From Pseudomonas batumici (GTDB taxonomy: Bacteria > Pseudomonadota > Gammaproteobacteria > Pseudomonadales > Pseudomonadaceae): 64,000 nt of DNA. Below are positions 1-10,941 of the stretch, in pieces. Position 1 is the first letter of the stretch. Each line of letters opens with the position of its first letter. Below the pieces are notes generated by a model. The model worked only from the letters and a program-made list of their open reading frames with translations. It did not search any database and had not been told where the DNA came from. Where the stretch lies: contig NZ_JXDG01000003.1 of NCBI RefSeq assembly GCF_000820515.1, positions 372,001 to 436,000 on the forward strand, read 5' to 3'. The translations under genes and the position numbers were made by a program.

Positions 1-845
1 CCGTGTTCGACACCGGCGAGTACAGCTTCAACTATGCCGCGCTGTTTCGTGAAAACCGTTTCTCCGGCTCCGACCGTGTCGGCGACGAGAACAAGCTGTC
101 CCTGGGTGTCACCAGCCGCTGGATCGAGGATAACGGTTTCGAGCGTCAGCGCGTAAGCGTTGGCCAGGCGTACTATTTCAAGGATCGCACCGTGCAGTTG
201 CCGGGCGTTGATTTCACCACCCGTGCCGACGCCAAGACCAACGTGTCGCCGTACGCCCTGGAGTACGCCTACAACTTCAACCGCGACTGGCGTGCAACCG
301 CCGACTACAACTGGGACCCGAAAAGTCACCAGCCGCGTTCCGGCAGTGCAATGTTCCACTACCAGCCTGAAGACAACCCGAACAAGGTGATCAACGCCGG
401 CTATCGCTATCGCAACGACCAGGTGATCTACAACCAGAACACCGGCCAATGGCAGTTCGGCGGCGACTACGGCACACCGGGCCAACCCGGCTTCGTGAAG
501 GACTACTACAAGATCGAGCAGCACGACTTCTCGGTCATCTGGCCTGTCGTTCCGCAGTGGAACGTCATCAGCCGCTGGCAGTACGACTACAACCGCAACC
601 GTACACTGGAAGCCTTCGGTGGCTTCGAGTACGACAACTGCTGCTGGAAAATGCGCCTGATCAACCGCTACTGGGTCCAGTATGACGAGTTCAGTCAACA
701 GGCCCCGCAAAACGAACGAGGCGACCACGGTATCTTCCTTCAGTTTGTACTGAAGGGCCTGGGTGGCGTCATGGGCAACAAGGTCGAGAGCTTCCTCGAC
801 AAAGGCATCCAAGGTTATCGTGAACGTGAAGATCAAGCTTTCTGA
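1..845 (+). CDS. lptD: LPS-assembly protein LptD, C-terminal part (5' end outside window)
   Basis: About 280 C-terminal residues of an outer-membrane beta-barrel protein; the reading frame is open at the left edge. Alternating aromatic and polar strands and a paired cysteine (sequence [14 protein letters not shown]) match the end of the LptD barrel, where the Cys pair joins long-range disulfides. LptD with LptE inserts lipopolysaccharide into the outer leaflet. The stop lies inside the start region of the next gene, surA, whose product folds LptD, and the order lptD-surA-pdxA-rsmA-apaG-apaH is the classical gammaproteobacterial one. Only the 3' part is visible, so the N-terminal jellyroll domain cannot be checked. 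Confidence 0.95.
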   Translation, partial: VFDTGEYSFNYAALFRENRFSGSDRVGDENKLSLGVTSRWIEDNGFERQRVSVGQAYYFKDRTVQLPGVDFTTRADAKTNVSPYALEYAYNFNRDWRATADYNWDPKSHQPRSGSAMFHYQPEDNPNKVINAGYRYRNDQVIYNQNTGQWQFGGDYGTPGQPGFVKDYYKIEQHDFSVIWPVVPQWNVISRWQYDYNRNRTLEAFGGFEYDNCCWKMRLINRYWVQYDEFSQQAPQNERGDHGIFLQFVLKGLGGVMGNKVESFLDKGIQGYREREDQAF

Positions 846-2142
846 TTGTCTGCGCCCGCTGATGCTGGGCGCGCTGGTCCTGAGTGCGGCGGTTCACGCC
901 GCCGTGCAACCCCTCGACACCGTCGCGGCCATCGTCGACAACGATGTGATCATGAAGAGCCAACTGGACCAGCGCGTCCACGAGGTTCAGCAGACCATCG
1001 CCAAGCGCGGTGGTGGCGTGCCGCCTACCAGCGTGCTCGACCAGCAGGTCCTGGACCGCCTGATCGTCGAGAACCTGCAATTGCAGATCGGCGAGCGCTC
1101 CGGCATTCGCATCAGCGACGATGAGCTGAACCAGGCCGTTGGTACCATTGCCCAGCGCAACAACATGAGCATCGATCAATTCCGCGCCGCCCTGGCGCAC
1201 GACGGCCTCTCCTATGAGGACGCCCGTGACCAGATTCGCCGGGAAATGATCATCAGCCGCGTGCGTCAGCGTCGTGTCGCCGAGCGCGTCCAGGTTTCGG
1301 AACAGGAAGTGAAGAACTTCCTCGCCTCGGACCTGGGCAAGATGCAGCTCTCCGAAGAACTGCACCTGGCCAATATCCTGATTCCGACACCGGACAGCGC
1401 CAGTTCGCAAGCCATCCAGACGGCCGCGGCCCAGGCCCAGGACCTCTATCGGCAACTCAAGCAAGGCGCTGATTTCAGTCAGTTGGCCATTGCCCACTCC
1501 GGCAGCGACAACGCCCTGGAAGGCGGCGACATGGGCTGGCGCAAGCCGGCTCAACTGCCACCACCGTTCGACCGCATGCTGAGCAGCATGGCGATTGGCG
1601 ACATCAGCGAGCCGACACGCACCCCGGGGGGCTTCATCATCCTGAAGGTCCTGGAGAAGCGCGGTGGCGAGATGCAGATGCGTGACGAAGTCCATGTTCG
1701 TCACATCCTGATCAAACCCAACGCCATTCGCAGCGAAACCGAAACCCAGGCCCTGGCGCAGAGGCTCTACGAGCGGATCTCCAACGGCGAAGATTTCGCC
1801 ACGCTGGCCAAGAGCTTCTCGGAAGACCCGGGCTCGGCGCTCAACGGCGGCGACCTGAACTGGGTCGACCCGAACGCGCTGGTGCCGGAATTCCGCGAAG
1901 TGATGGCGAAGACCCCGCAAGGTGTCCTGTCCAAGCCGTTCAAGACCCAATACGGCTGGCACGTACTGGAAGTTCTCGGCCGTCGCGCCACCGACAGCAC
2001 CACCCAGGCCCGCGAACAGCAGGCCATGACCGTGCTGCGTAATCGCAAATACGATGAAGAGCTGCAAACCTGGCTGCGTCAGATCCGTGACGAGGCCTAC
2101 GTTGAAATCAAGCTCCCCGGCGCGGAACAGGCGCCAAAGTGA
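820..2142 (+). CDS. surA: Periplasmic peptidyl-prolyl isomerase/chaperone SurA
   Basis: A 440-residue periplasmic chaperone for outer-membrane proteins. It has a signal peptide ending near VHA, an N-terminal chaperone domain starting [15 protein letters not shown], then two parvulin (PpiC) domains beginning around [11 protein letters not shown] and [12 protein letters not shown] chose the GTG at 820 because AAGG lies 5 bases upstream; a second in-frame GTG at 826 (VKIKLSDC) is an alternative. The start overlaps the end of lptD by 26 bases, so translation is probably coupled. The stop overlaps the pdxA GTG by 3 bases. Confidence 0.95.
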   Translation: MNVKIKLSDCLRPLMLGALVLSAAVHAAVQPLDTVAAIVDNDVIMKSQLDQRVHEVQQTIAKRGGGVPPTSVLDQQVLDRLIVENLQLQIGERSGIRISDDELNQAVGTIAQRNNMSIDQFRAALAHDGLSYEDARDQIRREMIISRVRQRRVAERVQVSEQEVKNFLASDLGKMQLSEELHLANILIPTPDSASSQAIQTAAAQAQDLYRQLKQGADFSQLAIAHSGSDNALEGGDMGWRKPAQLPPPFDRMLSSMAIGDISEPTRTPGGFIILKVLEKRGGEMQMRDEVHVRHILIKPNAIRSETETQALAQRLYERISNGEDFATLAKSFSEDPGSALNGGDLNWVDPNALVPEFREVMAKTPQGVLSKPFKTQYGWHVLEVLGRRATDSTTQAREQQAMTVLRNRKYDEELQTWLRQIRDEAYVEIKLPGAEQAPK

Positions 2143-3128
2143 AACCCCGGCGTTTCGCATTGACACCCGGCGAGCCGGCGGGCATCGGTCCAGACCTTTG
2201 CCTGCTGCTCGCCGCGCAGTCCCAGCCCTACCCCCTGATCGCCATTACCAGCCGTGACCTGCTCCGTGAGCGGGCCACGCAACTGGGCGTGACCGTCGAT
2301 CTGCAGCCAGTGGCACCGGGCCAGTGGCCCGAGCAACCGGCCCCGGCGGGCAGCCTGTATGTCTGGGACACCCCGTTGTCGACCCCGGTCGTCGCCGGGC
2401 AACTGGACAAGGCCAATGCCGCCTTTGTCCTGGAAACCCTGACCCGTGCGGGTAAAGGCTGCCTGGACGGCGACTTCGCCGGCATGATCACCGCCCCGGT
2501 GCACAAGGGCGTGATCAACGAGTCCGGGATCGCCTTTTCCGGCCACACCGAGTTCCTTGCCGACCTGACCCACACCGCCCAGGTGGTGATGATGCTGGCG
2601 ACCCGAGGACTGCGCGTGGCCCTGGTGACCACCCACCTGCCCCTGCGGCACGTCGCCGATGCCATTACCCCGGAGCGCCTGGAGCGGGTCACCCGCATCC
2701 TGCATGGCGACCTGCGGGAAAAGTTCGGCATTGCCAAACCGCGCATCCTGGTCTGTGGGCTCAACCCCCATGCCGGCGAAGGCGGGCACCTGGGTCACGA
2801 AGAAATCGACATCATCGAACCGACATTGGAGCGCCTGCGCGGCGAAGGTATGGACCTGCGTGGCCCGCTGCCCGCCGACACTCTGTTTACCCCCAAATAT
2901 CTGGAGCACTGCGACGCAGTGCTGGCGATGTACCACGACCAGGGCCTGCCCGTGCTGAAATACAAAGGTTTCGGCGCCGCGGTCAACGTGACCCTGGGCT
3001 TGCCGATCATCCGCACTTCGGTCGACCACGGCACCGCCCTGGACCTGGCCGGCAGCGGCAAGATCGACACCGGCAGCCTGCAAGTCGCCCTGGAAACCGC
3101 CTACCAGATGGCCGAGACCCGTTTATGA
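2139..3128 (+). CDS. pdxA: 4-hydroxythreonine-4-phosphate dehydrogenase PdxA
   Basis: A 329-residue cytoplasmic enzyme of pyridoxal 5'-phosphate synthesis that oxidises and decarboxylates 4-phosphohydroxy-L-threonine with NAD(P). Family signatures seen are the N-terminal [12 protein letters not shown], the metal-site histidines in SGHTEFLAD and [12 protein letters not shown], and [12 protein letters not shown] near the C-terminus. Full length for the family. The start is GTG and overlaps the surA stop (GTGA); the stop overlaps the rsmA start. The gene therefore sits inside one tightly coupled transcript. Confidence 0.96.
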   Translation: MKPRRFALTPGEPAGIGPDLCLLLAAQSQPYPLIAITSRDLLRERATQLGVTVDLQPVAPGQWPEQPAPAGSLYVWDTPLSTPVVAGQLDKANAAFVLETLTRAGKGCLDGDFAGMITAPVHKGVINESGIAFSGHTEFLADLTHTAQVVMMLATRGLRVALVTTHLPLRHVADAITPERLERVTRILHGDLREKFGIAKPRILVCGLNPHAGEGGHLGHEEIDIIEPTLERLRGEGMDLRGPLPADTLFTPKYLEHCDAVLAMYHDQGLPVLKYKGFGAAVNVTLGLPIIRTSVDHGTALDLAGSGKIDTGSLQVALETAYQMAETRL

Positions 3129-3943
3129 CCGAGCAATACCAACACCGGGCGCGCAAGCGTTTCGGACAGAACTTCCTGCACGACGCCGGCGTGATCGACC
3201 GCATCCTGCGCGCCATCAATGCCAAGGCCGAAGACCGCCTGCTGGAAATCGGCCCGGGCCAGGGCGCCTTGACCGAAGGCCTGCTGGGCAGTGGCGCACA
3301 GCTGGATGTCGTCGAACTGGACAAGGATCTGGTGCCGATCCTCAACCAGCAATTCGCCGGCAGGCCGAATTTCAACCTGCACCAGGGCGATGCGCTGAAG
3401 TTCGACTTCACCCGCCTGAACCCGGCGCCCAACAGCCTGCGGGTGGTCGGCAACCTGCCCTACAACATCTCCACGCCGCTGATCTTCCACCTGCTGCACA
3501 ACGCCAGCCTGATTCGCGACATGCACTTCATGCTGCAAAAGGAAGTGGTCGAACGCCTGGCCGCTGGCCCCGGCGGCGGCGACTGGGGACGCCTGTCGAT
3601 CATGGTCCAGTACCATTGCCGCGTGGAACACCTGTTCAATGTCGGCCCGGGCGCCTTCAACCCGCCGCCCAAGGTCGACTCGGCCATCGTGCGCCTGGTG
3701 CCCCACGCCGTCCTGCCCCACCCGGCCAAGGATCACCGCCTGCTGGAGCGCATCGTTCGCGAAGCCTTCAACCAGCGCCGCAAGACCCTGCGCAACACCC
3801 TCAAGGCCCTGCTCGGCAGCGCCGAGATCGAGGCCGCCGGCGTCGACGGCAGCCTGCGCCCGGAACAGCTCGACCTGGCCGCCTTCGTGCGCCTGGCCGA
3901 CAAACTCAGCGAGCAGACCGCCAGGACACCCGACGTCAACTGA
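3125..3943 (+). CDS. rsmA: 16S rRNA (adenine1518-N6/adenine1519-N6)-dimethyltransferase RsmA (KsgA)
   Basis: A 272-residue SAM-dependent methyltransferase that dimethylates two adjacent adenosines in the 3' terminal helix of 16S rRNA late in 30S assembly. The start is [13 protein letters not shown], the SAM-binding motif is [15 protein letters not shown], and the catalytic adenine-pocket motif is GNLPYNIS. The C-terminal [14 protein letters not shown] helix is also typical. The ATG overlaps the pdxA TGA by 4 bases. Confidence 0.97.
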   Translation: MTEQYQHRARKRFGQNFLHDAGVIDRILRAINAKAEDRLLEIGPGQGALTEGLLGSGAQLDVVELDKDLVPILNQQFAGRPNFNLHQGDALKFDFTRLNPAPNSLRVVGNLPYNISTPLIFHLLHNASLIRDMHFMLQKEVVERLAAGPGGGDWGRLSIMVQYHCRVEHLFNVGPGAFNPPPKVDSAIVRLVPHAVLPHPAKDHRLLERIVREAFNQRRKTLRNTLKALLGSAEIEAAGVDGSLRPEQLDLAAFVRLADKLSEQTARTPDVN

Positions 3944-4051
3944 TCCCACCGGTAGCGGGCCAGCGTACATGTCTGGCCTACTACCCGGCACATGACCTAG
4001 ACTGGGCTTAATCCCTGCGTCTCTTGCGCTTCAGCTTCCAAGGCCTCTTGC

Positions 4052-4432
4052 ATGTCCGATCCTCGTTACCAGGTCGACGTCAGCGTCGTCACCCGCTTCC
4101 TCGCAGAACAATCGCAACCCGAGCAGAACCGCTTTGCCTTCGCCTATACCATCACGGTGCAGAACAACGGCCAACTGTCCGCGCGGTTGATGTCACGGCA
4201 CTGGGTGATCACCGATGGCGACGGCCATGTGGAAGAAGTGCGCGGTGCCGGGGTCGTGGGCCAGCAACCGCTGATCGAGGCCGGCCAGAGCCACACCTAC
4301 AGCAGTGGCACGGTGATGACAACGAAAGTCGGCAACATGCAGGGCAGTTACCAGATGCTGGCCGAAGACGGCAAGCACTTCGAAGCCGTGATCGCCCCCT
4401 TCCGCCTTGCCGTACCCGGGGCCCTGCACTGA
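4052..4432 (+). CDS. apaG: ApaG domain protein (Co2+/Mg2+ efflux protein family)
   Basis: A 126-residue protein with the ApaG fibronectin-like beta-sandwich, recognised by [26 protein letters not shown] and the C-terminal [22 protein letters not shown]. The biochemical function is unsettled; loss affects divalent-cation tolerance in enterics. It follows rsmA after about 108 bases and its TGA overlaps the apaH ATG by one base (TGATG), consistent with translational coupling. Confidence 0.95.
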   Translation: MSDPRYQVDVSVVTRFLAEQSQPEQNRFAFAYTITVQNNGQLSARLMSRHWVITDGDGHVEEVRGAGVVGQQPLIEAGQSHTYSSGTVMTTKVGNMQGSYQMLAEDGKHFEAVIAPFRLAVPGALH

Positions 4433-5307
4433 TGGCGGTGTATGCCGTCGGCGACCTGCAAGGCTGCCTGGAACCGCTCCAATGCCTGCTCGAGCGCGTC
4501 AAGTTCGATCCGGTCCGGGATAAGCTGTGGGTGGTAGGCGACCTGGTCAACCGGGGCCCGCAATCCCTGGAAACCCTGCGTTTTCTCTATCGCATGCGCG
4601 AGTCGCTGGTTTGCGTACTGGGCAACCATGACCTGCACCTGCTCGCGGCCGGCCATAACATCGAACGCCTGAAAAAAAGCGATACGCTGCACGAGATCCT
4701 CGACGCGCCGGATCGCGCCGAACTGCTGGACTGGCTGCGCCGCCAAAAGCTGCTGCACCATGACGCCGAGCGCAACGTGGCCCTGGTCCACGCCGGCATT
4801 CCGCCCCAGTGGAGCCTGAAGAAAGCCCTCAAACTCGCCGCTGAAGTGGAAACCGCCTTGCGCGACGACAACCTCCTGCCCGCCTTCCTCGACGGCATGT
4901 ACGGCAATGAGCCGAACAAGTGGGATGGCGCCCTGCAGGGCGTGACCCGCCTGCGGGTGATCACCAACTATTTCACCCGCATGCGCTTCTGCACCGCCGA
5001 CGGCAAGCTCGACCTCAAGGGCAAGGAAGGCGCCGACACCGCGCCCCGCGGCTACGCCCCCTGGTTCAGCTACAAGGCGCGCAGGACCCAGGACCTGAAG
5101 ATCATCTTCGGCCACTGGGCGGCCCTTGAGGGCCAATGCGACGAGCCCGGCATCTTCGCCCTCGATACCGGTTGCGTCTGGGGCGGCGCCATGACCCTGA
5201 TGAACGTCGACACCGGCGAACGCCTGAGCTGCAAATGTGACGCCCAGGGGGGTGTCGCCCCGCCACCGACCCTGCGCGAGCGATTCCGCGCCTGGTTATA
5301 TCGCTAG
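4432..5307 (+). CDS. apaH: Symmetrical bis(5'-nucleosyl)-tetraphosphatase ApaH
   Basis: A 291-residue calcineurin-type phosphoesterase that splits Ap4A into two ADP and, in enterics, decaps Np4-capped RNA. Metal-binding motifs are complete: [14 protein letters not shown] and GNHDLHL near the N-terminus, then HAGIPP and FGHWAALEG further on. The reading frame is open upstream, but the ATG overlapping the apaG stop gives the canonical [11 protein letters not shown] start. Confidence 0.96.
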   Translation: MAVYAVGDLQGCLEPLQCLLERVKFDPVRDKLWVVGDLVNRGPQSLETLRFLYRMRESLVCVLGNHDLHLLAAGHNIERLKKSDTLHEILDAPDRAELLDWLRRQKLLHHDAERNVALVHAGIPPQWSLKKALKLAAEVETALRDDNLLPAFLDGMYGNEPNKWDGALQGVTRLRVITNYFTRMRFCTADGKLDLKGKEGADTAPRGYAPWFSYKARRTQDLKIIFGHWAALEGQCDEPGIFALDTGCVWGGAMTLMNVDTGERLSCKCDAQGGVAPPPTLRERFRAWLYR

Positions 5308-5342
5308 ACTGTACGACCTACCCGCCCCCGACGGAGCCCAGC

Positions 5343-5672
5343 ATGACCGAATTCAAACGCATCCCGCCCGACCAAGCCCAGACCCTGCGCGAGCAAGGCG
5401 CCGTGGTCGTCGACATCCGCGACCCGCAGGCCTTCTCCCAGAGCCACATCAGCGGCGCCCGGCATCTGGATAACCACAACATCGCCGATTTCATTCGCGC
5501 CGCCGACCTCGATGCGCCACTGGTGGTGTGCTGCTACCACGGCAATTCGAGCCAGAGCGCGGCCGCCTACCTGGTCAGCCAGGGCTTCAGTGACGTCTAT
5601 AGCCTGGACGGTGGCTTCGAGCTGTGGCGCACGACCTATCCGTCAGAAATTGCTCAGGATATTTCAGAATAA
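5343..5672 (+). CDS. glpE: Thiosulfate sulfurtransferase GlpE (single-domain rhodanese)
   Basis: A 109-residue single rhodanese domain that transfers sulfane sulfur from thiosulfate to a thiophilic acceptor. The active-site loop [10 protein letters not shown] contains the persulfide cysteine. The whole protein is the rhodanese fold, the length expected for GlpE. It starts 35 bases after apaH, so it may be read from the same transcript. Confidence 0.93.
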   Translation: MTEFKRIPPDQAQTLREQGAVVVDIRDPQAFSQSHISGARHLDNHNIADFIRAADLDAPLVVCCYHGNSSQSAAAYLVSQGFSDVYSLDGGFELWRTTYPSEIAQDISE

Positions 5673-5753
5673 TTTTTTCTCCTGCTGGAGCCCGCTTGAT
5701 CCGCGGGCTAGAGCCATTCCTGACGAACGGTCAGGCGCAACTAATTGCTCATC

Positions 5754-5788
5754 TTGACTTGCCCCCGCCGATTCCGAACTATCCTTAA
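5754..5788 (+). promoter_or_regulatory. Candidate sigmaS-type promoter for prkA
   Basis: TTGACT at 5754-5759 is followed by CTATCCTTAA at 5779-5788, one base from the CTATACTTAA form of the sigmaS -10. The E. coli prkA homologue yeaG is RpoS-dependent, which fits. The assignment rests on motif matching only. Confidence 0.4.
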
Positions 5789-5850
5789 GCGCAGGCCATC
5801 CAAATCAGGGGAGAGCCGGTACACCGGCGTTCGGGTCATCGGTAGCAATT

Positions 5851-5873
5851 TTCAAGGCGATCGTCGCCTTGAA
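5851..5873 (+). promoter_or_regulatory. Perfect stem-loop in the prkA leader
   Basis: TTCAAGGCGA, loop TCG, then TCGCCTTGAA form a perfect 10-bp stem about 100 bases before the prkA ATG. No U-run follows, so it does not resemble an intrinsic terminator. It could be an mRNA stability or regulatory element. Confidence 0.45.
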
Positions 5874-5971
5874 GGTGTTCTGGGGGGTAAACGGCAACGG
5901 CTTCGTGGTTGCATGCCAGCACGGGACTGACTGATCCGGCACCGGCTCCACGTATCGAGCGAGGTGACGTC

Positions 5972-7894
5972 ATGAGCATTTTCAGCCATTTCCAACAACG
6001 CTTCGAATCCACACGGCAAGAAGAACTCACGCTGCAGGAGTATCTCGAGCTGTGCAAAAAGGATCGCAGTGCCTATGCGTCATCGGCCGAGCGCCTGCTA
6101 TTGGCCATCGGCGACCCCGAACTGCTGGATACGTCCACCAACTCGCGGTTGTCGCGCATCTTCTCCAACAAGGTGATTCGTCGCTATCCGGCCTTTGAAG
6201 ACTTCCATGGGATGGAAGAATGCATCGACCAGATCGTTTCGTATTTCCGCCATGCCGCCCAGGGCCTGGAAGAGAAGAAACAGATCCTTTACCTGCTGGG
6301 TCCGGTCGGCGGCGGTAAATCGTCCCTGGCGGAAAAGCTGAAACAACTGATCGAGAAAGTGCCTTTCTATGCCATCAAGGGCTCACCGGTCTTCGAATCC
6401 CCCCTGGGTCTGTTCAACGCCACGGAAGATGGCGCGATCCTCGAGGAGGACTTCGGCATTCCCCGGCGTTACCTGAACACCATCATGTCGCCCTGGGCCA
6501 CCAAGCGCCTGGCCGAGTTCGGCGGTGACATCAGCCAGTTCCGCGTGGTCAAGCTCTACCCTTCGATCCTCAACCAGATCGCCGTGGCCAAGACCGAACC
6601 GGGTGACGAAAACAACCAGGACATCTCCGCCCTCGTGGGCAAGGTCGATATCCGCAAGCTGGAAGAGTTTCCACAGAACGACGCCGACGCCTACAGCTAC
6701 TCGGGCGCCCTGTGCCGGTCCAACCAGGGCCTGATGGAGTTCGTGGAAATGTTCAAGGCACCGATCAAGGTGCTGCACCCTCTGCTCACCGCCACCCAGG
6801 AAGGCAACTACAACAGCACCGAGGGCCTGGGGGCGATTCCGTTCACCGGTATCCTGCTGGCCCACTCCAACGAATCGGAATGGCACACCTTCCGCAACAA
6901 CAAGAACAACGAAGCCTTCATCGACCGGATCTACATCGTCAAGGTCCCATATTGCCTGCGGGTCAGCGACGAGGTGAAGATCTACGACAAGTTGCTGTTC
7001 AACAGCTCCCTGTCCAAGGCCCACTGCGCCCCCGACACCCTGAAGATGCTGGCCCAGTTCACCGTGCTCTCGCGCCTCAAGGAGCCGGAAAACTCCAACA
7101 TCTACTCCAAGATGCGGGTGTACGACGGCGAAAACCTCAAGGACACCGACCCCAAGGCCAAGTCGATCCAGGAATACCGCGACGTGGCAGGCGTGGACGA
7201 AGGCATGAACGGCCTGTCGACCCGCTTCGCGTTCAAGATCCTCTCGAAGGTCTTCAACTTCGATCCCCACGAGATCGCCGCCAACCCGGTCCACCTGCTG
7301 TACGTGCTGGAACAGCAGATCGAACAGGAACAGTTCCAGGCCGAAACCCGTGAGCGCTACCTGCGCTACCTCAAGGAATACCTGGCACCGCGCTATATCG
7401 AGTTCATCGGCAAGGAAATCCAGACCGCGTACCTGGAGTCCTACAGCGAGTATGGCCAGAACATCTTCGATCGCTACGTGCTGTACGCCGACTTCTGGAT
7501 CCAGGACCAGGAATACCGCGACCCGGAAACCGGCGAAATCCTCAATCGCGTGGCTCTGAACGAAGAGCTGGAGAAAATCGAAAAGCCGGCCGGCATCAGC
7601 AATCCGAAGGATTTCCGCAACGAGATCGTCAACTTCGTCCTGCGCGCCCGGGCCAACAACAACGGCAAGAACCCGACCTGGCTCAGCTACGAGAAGCTGC
7701 GGGTGGTCATCGAGAAGAAAATGTTCTCCAACACCGAGGATCTGCTGCCGGTCATCAGCTTCAACGCCAAAGCCAGCAAAGAGGATCAAAAGAAACACAA
7801 CGACTTCGTCACACGCATGGTCGAACGCGGCTACACCGACAAACAGGTACGCCTGCTCTCCGAGTGGTACCTGCGGGTCAGAAAATCGCAGTAG
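5972..7894 (+). CDS. prkA: PrkA family serine protein kinase (YeaG)
   Basis: A 640-residue AAA+-related protein kinase/ATPase of the PrkA/YeaG family, linked to nitrogen starvation and stationary-phase responses. The P-loop GPVGGGKSS lies at residues 110-118 and the C-terminal kinase-like domain follows. ATG at 5972 is chosen because GAGGTGACG precedes it and it gives the family start MSIFSHFQQRFE; the longer frame upstream lacks these. It is followed by yeaH and spoVR, the usual three-gene module. Confidence 0.95.
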   Translation: MSIFSHFQQRFESTRQEELTLQEYLELCKKDRSAYASSAERLLLAIGDPELLDTSTNSRLSRIFSNKVIRRYPAFEDFHGMEECIDQIVSYFRHAAQGLEEKKQILYLLGPVGGGKSSLAEKLKQLIEKVPFYAIKGSPVFESPLGLFNATEDGAILEEDFGIPRRYLNTIMSPWATKRLAEFGGDISQFRVVKLYPSILNQIAVAKTEPGDENNQDISALVGKVDIRKLEEFPQNDADAYSYSGALCRSNQGLMEFVEMFKAPIKVLHPLLTATQEGNYNSTEGLGAIPFTGILLAHSNESEWHTFRNNKNNEAFIDRIYIVKVPYCLRVSDEVKIYDKLLFNSSLSKAHCAPDTLKMLAQFTVLSRLKEPENSNIYSKMRVYDGENLKDTDPKAKSIQEYRDVAGVDEGMNGLSTRFAFKILSKVFNFDPHEIAANPVHLLYVLEQQIEQEQFQAETRERYLRYLKEYLAPRYIEFIGKEIQTAYLESYSEYGQNIFDRYVLYADFWIQDQEYRDPETGEILNRVALNEELEKIEKPAGISNPKDFRNEIVNFVLRARANNNGKNPTWLSYEKLRVVIEKKMFSNTEDLLPVISFNAKASKEDQKKHNDFVTRMVERGYTDKQVRLLSEWYLRVRKSQ

Positions 7895-7976
7895 TAACGG
7901 CAGCTGCAAGCGGTACGCGACAAGCCGCAGGCACGCTCATCGGCATGCTTGCGGTGCGGGAGGCGACCGCTTGTCT

Positions 7977-8018
7977 TTAAGCTTCCAGCTTGGCGCTTGA
8001 AGCTTGTAACTTGAAGCT
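7977..8018 (+). repeat. Six tandem 7-base repeats between prkA and yeaH
   Basis: Six consecutive heptamers of the form TNNNNCT: TTAAGCT, TCCAGCT, TGGCGCT, TGAAGCT, TGTAACT, TGAAGCT. The period is exactly 7 with no gaps. The array ends 16 bases before the yeaH ATG and just before its ribosome-binding site GGAGGG. Confidence 0.75.
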
Positions 8019-8034
8019 GTCCGGAGGGCTCCTC

Positions 8035-9306
8035 ATGAGCTATGTGATCGACCGACGTCTCAACGGCAAGAACAAGAGCACAGTGAACCGCCAGCGCTTC
8101 CTGCGGCGCTACCGTGACCATATCAAAAAGGCTGTCGAGGAAGCCGTGAGCCGGCGCTCCATTACCGACATGGAGCATGGCGAGCAGATCAGCATCCCCG
8201 GCCGCGACATCGATGAGCCCGTGCTGCACCACGGCCGTGGCGGCAAGCAGACCGTGGTGCATCCCGGCAACAAGGAGTTCGTCAGCGGCGAGCATATCCC
8301 CCGACCTCCCGGCGGCGGTGGCGGCCGCGGCCCGGGCAAGGCCGGCAACTCGGGCGAAGGGATGGACGAGTTCGTCTTCCAGATCACCCAGGAAGAGTTT
8401 CTCGAATTCATGTTCGAGGATCTGGAGCTGCCGAACCTGGTCAAGCGCAACCTCACCGGCACCGACACCTTCAAGACCGTCCGCGCCGGGATCAGCAACG
8501 AGGGCAACCCCTCGCGCATCAACATCATCCGCACCCTGCGCTCGGCCCACGCCCGACGGATCGCCCTGTCCGGCAGCAGCCGGGCCAAACTCAAGGAAGC
8601 CAAGGCCGAACTGGAGCGACTGAGGCGGGAAGAACCGGACAACTTCGGCGATATTCAGGAAATCGAGGCAGAAATCGAGAAACTCATCGCGCGTATCTAT
8701 CGCATACCGTTCCTCGACACCTTCGACCTCAAGTACAACCTGCTGGTCAAGCAACCCAACCCCAGCTCCAAGGCCGTGATGTTCTGCCTGATGGACGTGT
8801 CCGGCTCCATGACCCAGGCGACCAAGGACATCGCCAAGCGCTTCTTCATCCTGCTGTACCTGTTTCTCAAACGGAACTACGACAAGATCGAGGTGGTGTT
8901 CATCCGCCATCACACCAGCGCCCGGGAGGTTGACGAAGAGGAGTTCTTCTACTCACGGGAAACCGGCGGCACCATCGTTTCCAGCGCCTTGAAGCTGATG
9001 CAGGAGATCATGGCCGAGCGCTACCCGACCAACGAGTGGAACATCTACGCCGCCCAGGCGTCCGACGGCGACAACTGGAACGATGACTCGCCGATCTGCC
9101 GCGATATCCTGATCAACCAGATCATGCCGTTCGTGCAGTACTACACTTACGTAGAGATCACCCCCCGCGAACACCAGGCCCTGTGGTACGAATACGAGCG
9201 CATCAGCGAAGCGTTCAGCGACACGTTTGCCCAGCAGCAGCTGGTGTCGGCCGCCGATATCTATCCGGTTTTCCGTGAACTCTTCCAGCGCAGGTTAGTG
9301 ACATGA
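8035..9306 (+). CDS. yeaH: YeaH/YhbH family protein (DUF444, VWA domain)
   Basis: A 423-residue protein of the DUF444 family. A glycine-rich linker (around residues 92-105, [15 protein letters not shown]) separates the N-terminal part from a von Willebrand A-like domain whose MIDAS motif DVSGSM is at residues 254-259. The ATG at 8035 has GGAGGG upstream. Genetically tied to PrkA and SpoVR; the molecular role is not known. Its stop overlaps the start of the SpoVR gene (ATGA). Confidence 0.93.
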   Translation: MSYVIDRRLNGKNKSTVNRQRFLRRYRDHIKKAVEEAVSRRSITDMEHGEQISIPGRDIDEPVLHHGRGGKQTVVHPGNKEFVSGEHIPRPPGGGGGRGPGKAGNSGEGMDEFVFQITQEEFLEFMFEDLELPNLVKRNLTGTDTFKTVRAGISNEGNPSRINIIRTLRSAHARRIALSGSSRAKLKEAKAELERLRREEPDNFGDIQEIEAEIEKLIARIYRIPFLDTFDLKYNLLVKQPNPSSKAVMFCLMDVSGSMTQATKDIAKRFFILLYLFLKRNYDKIEVVFIRHHTSAREVDEEEFFYSRETGGTIVSSALKLMQEIMAERYPTNEWNIYAAQASDGDNWNDDSPICRDILINQIMPFVQYYTYVEITPREHQALWYEYERISEAFSDTFAQQQLVSAADIYPVFRELFQRRLVT

Positions 9307-10877
9307 CCGCCAAAGAGCAGAAACAACAGCAGAAACGCCAACCCATTTCCACCGGTTCCGAATGGACCTTCGAGCTGATCCAGGCCTACGACCGCGAAAT
9401 CAGCCGTATTGCCAATCGCTATGCCCTGGATACCTACCCCAACCAGATCGAGGTGATTACCGCCGAGCAGATGATGGACGCCTACGCCTCCGTCGGCATG
9501 CCCCTGGGTTATCACCATTGGTCCTACGGCAAGCACTTCCTCAGCACGGAAAAATCCTATAGCCGCGGCCAGATGGGCCTGGCCTACGAAATCGTGATCA
9601 ACTCGGACCCCTGCATCGCCTACCTGATGGAAGAGAACACCATCTGCATGCAAGCGCTGGTGGTGGCCCACGCCTGCTATGGCCACAACAGCTTCTTCAA
9701 GGGCAATTACCTGTTCCGCACCTGGACCGACGCCAGCTCGATCATCGACTACCTGGTCTTCGCCAAGCAGTACATCATGCAATGCGAGGAGCGCCATGGC
9801 ATCGACGCGGTCGAAGACCTGCTCGACTCCTGCCACGCCCTGATGAACTACGGCGTCGACCGCTACAAACGCCCCTACCCGATTTCCGCGGAAGAGGAGC
9901 GACGGCGCCAGAAGGACCGCGAGGAGCACCTGCAGAAGCAGATCAACGACCTGTGGCGCACCATTCCCAAGGGCGCGGACAAGTTCAGCGACAAGGACAA
10001 CGCACGCTTCCCCCCCGAACCCCAGGAAAACATTCTCTATTTCATCGAAAAACACGCGCCGCTGCTGGAGCCCTGGCAGCGGGAAATCGTGCGGATCGTG
10101 CGCAAGATCGCCCAGTACTTCTACCCGCAGCGCCAGACCCAGGTGATGAACGAAGGCTGGGCGACGTTCTGGCACTACACCCTGATGAACGATCTCTACG
10201 ACGAAGGGCTGGTCACCGACGGCTTCATGATGGAGTTCCTGACCTCCCACACCAGCGTGGTGTTCCAACCGGGCTTCGACAGCCCCTACTACAACGGCAT
10301 CAATCCCTACACCCTGGGGTTTGCCATGTACCGCGACATTCGGCGGATCTGCGAGGAGCCGACGGAGGAAGACCGTCGCTGGTTCCCGGAACTGGCCGGC
10401 AGCGACTGGCTCTCGAGCATCAAGTTCGCCATGAGCAGCTTCAAGGACGAGAGTTTCATCCTGCAGTACCTGTCACCGAAAGTGATTCGCGACCTCAAGC
10501 TGTTCAGCATCCTCGATGACGACCAGCGCGACGACCTGCTGGTACCGGCCATTCATGACGAAGGCGGTTACCGGATCATTCGCGAAACCCTGGCCGCCCA
10601 GTACAACCTGGGCAACCGCGAGCCCAACGTGCAGATCTGGAGCATCGACCGTCGCGGCGACCGCTCGCTGACCCTGCGTCACCAGCAACACGACCGCAAA
10701 CCCCTGGGCGATTCGACCGACGAAGTGCTCAAGCACCTGCACCGGCTCTGGGGCTTCGATATCCACCTGGAAACCCTGCAAGGCGACCAGGTCATGAAAA
10801 CCCACCACATCCCCCCCAAGGGTGACCACAGCGATGGGGAATACGGGCGACTGGACCTGGCCGTGATTCATCTCTGA
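9303..10877 (+). CDS. SpoVR family protein (YcgB)
   Basis: A 524-residue SpoVR/YcgB family protein, recognised by [19 protein letters not shown], the [17 protein letters not shown] block and [16 protein letters not shown]. These His/Glu-rich segments suggest a metal site, but no activity is established. The ATG overlaps the yeaH stop by 4 bases, so the prkA-yeaH-spoVR proteins are likely co-produced. Full length for the family. Confidence 0.93.
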   Translation: MTAKEQKQQQKRQPISTGSEWTFELIQAYDREISRIANRYALDTYPNQIEVITAEQMMDAYASVGMPLGYHHWSYGKHFLSTEKSYSRGQMGLAYEIVINSDPCIAYLMEENTICMQALVVAHACYGHNSFFKGNYLFRTWTDASSIIDYLVFAKQYIMQCEERHGIDAVEDLLDSCHALMNYGVDRYKRPYPISAEEERRRQKDREEHLQKQINDLWRTIPKGADKFSDKDNARFPPEPQENILYFIEKHAPLLEPWQREIVRIVRKIAQYFYPQRQTQVMNEGWATFWHYTLMNDLYDEGLVTDGFMMEFLTSHTSVVFQPGFDSPYYNGINPYTLGFAMYRDIRRICEEPTEEDRRWFPELAGSDWLSSIKFAMSSFKDESFILQYLSPKVIRDLKLFSILDDDQRDDLLVPAIHDEGGYRIIRETLAAQYNLGNREPNVQIWSIDRRGDRSLTLRHQQHDRKPLGDSTDEVLKHLHRLWGFDIHLETLQGDQVMKTHHIPPKGDHSDGEYGRLDLAVIHL

Positions 10878-10941
10878 ACAGCACCCTCGCCTCCGCTGGC
10901 GCGATCCACGGGTTATCCTGTCGTGCCAACGGAGGTTTTTC

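Larger units (their letters stand above)
5673..5971 (+). other. glpE-prkA intergenic region and prkA leader
   Basis: About 300 bases without a convincing gene. They hold two short hairpins after glpE (around 5690-5708 and 5719-5735), a promoter-like segment at 5754-5788, and then a leader of roughly 180 bases before prkA. The leader has a hairpin GCCGGT/ACCGGC near 5815 and a perfect 10-bp stem at 5851-5873. A 61-codon frame inside it has no recognisable features and is not called. Confidence 0.6.

Noticed and set aside
769-2166. Long open frame of 465 codons on the minus strand across surA.
   Set aside because: It mirrors surA on the opposite strand, a consequence of high third-position GC; no motif, start signal or homology is recognisable.
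6383-7909. A 508-codon minus-strand frame antisense to prkA.
   Set aside because: Antisense shadow of a well-supported conserved gene; its composition is biased and it lacks a plausible ribosome-binding site.
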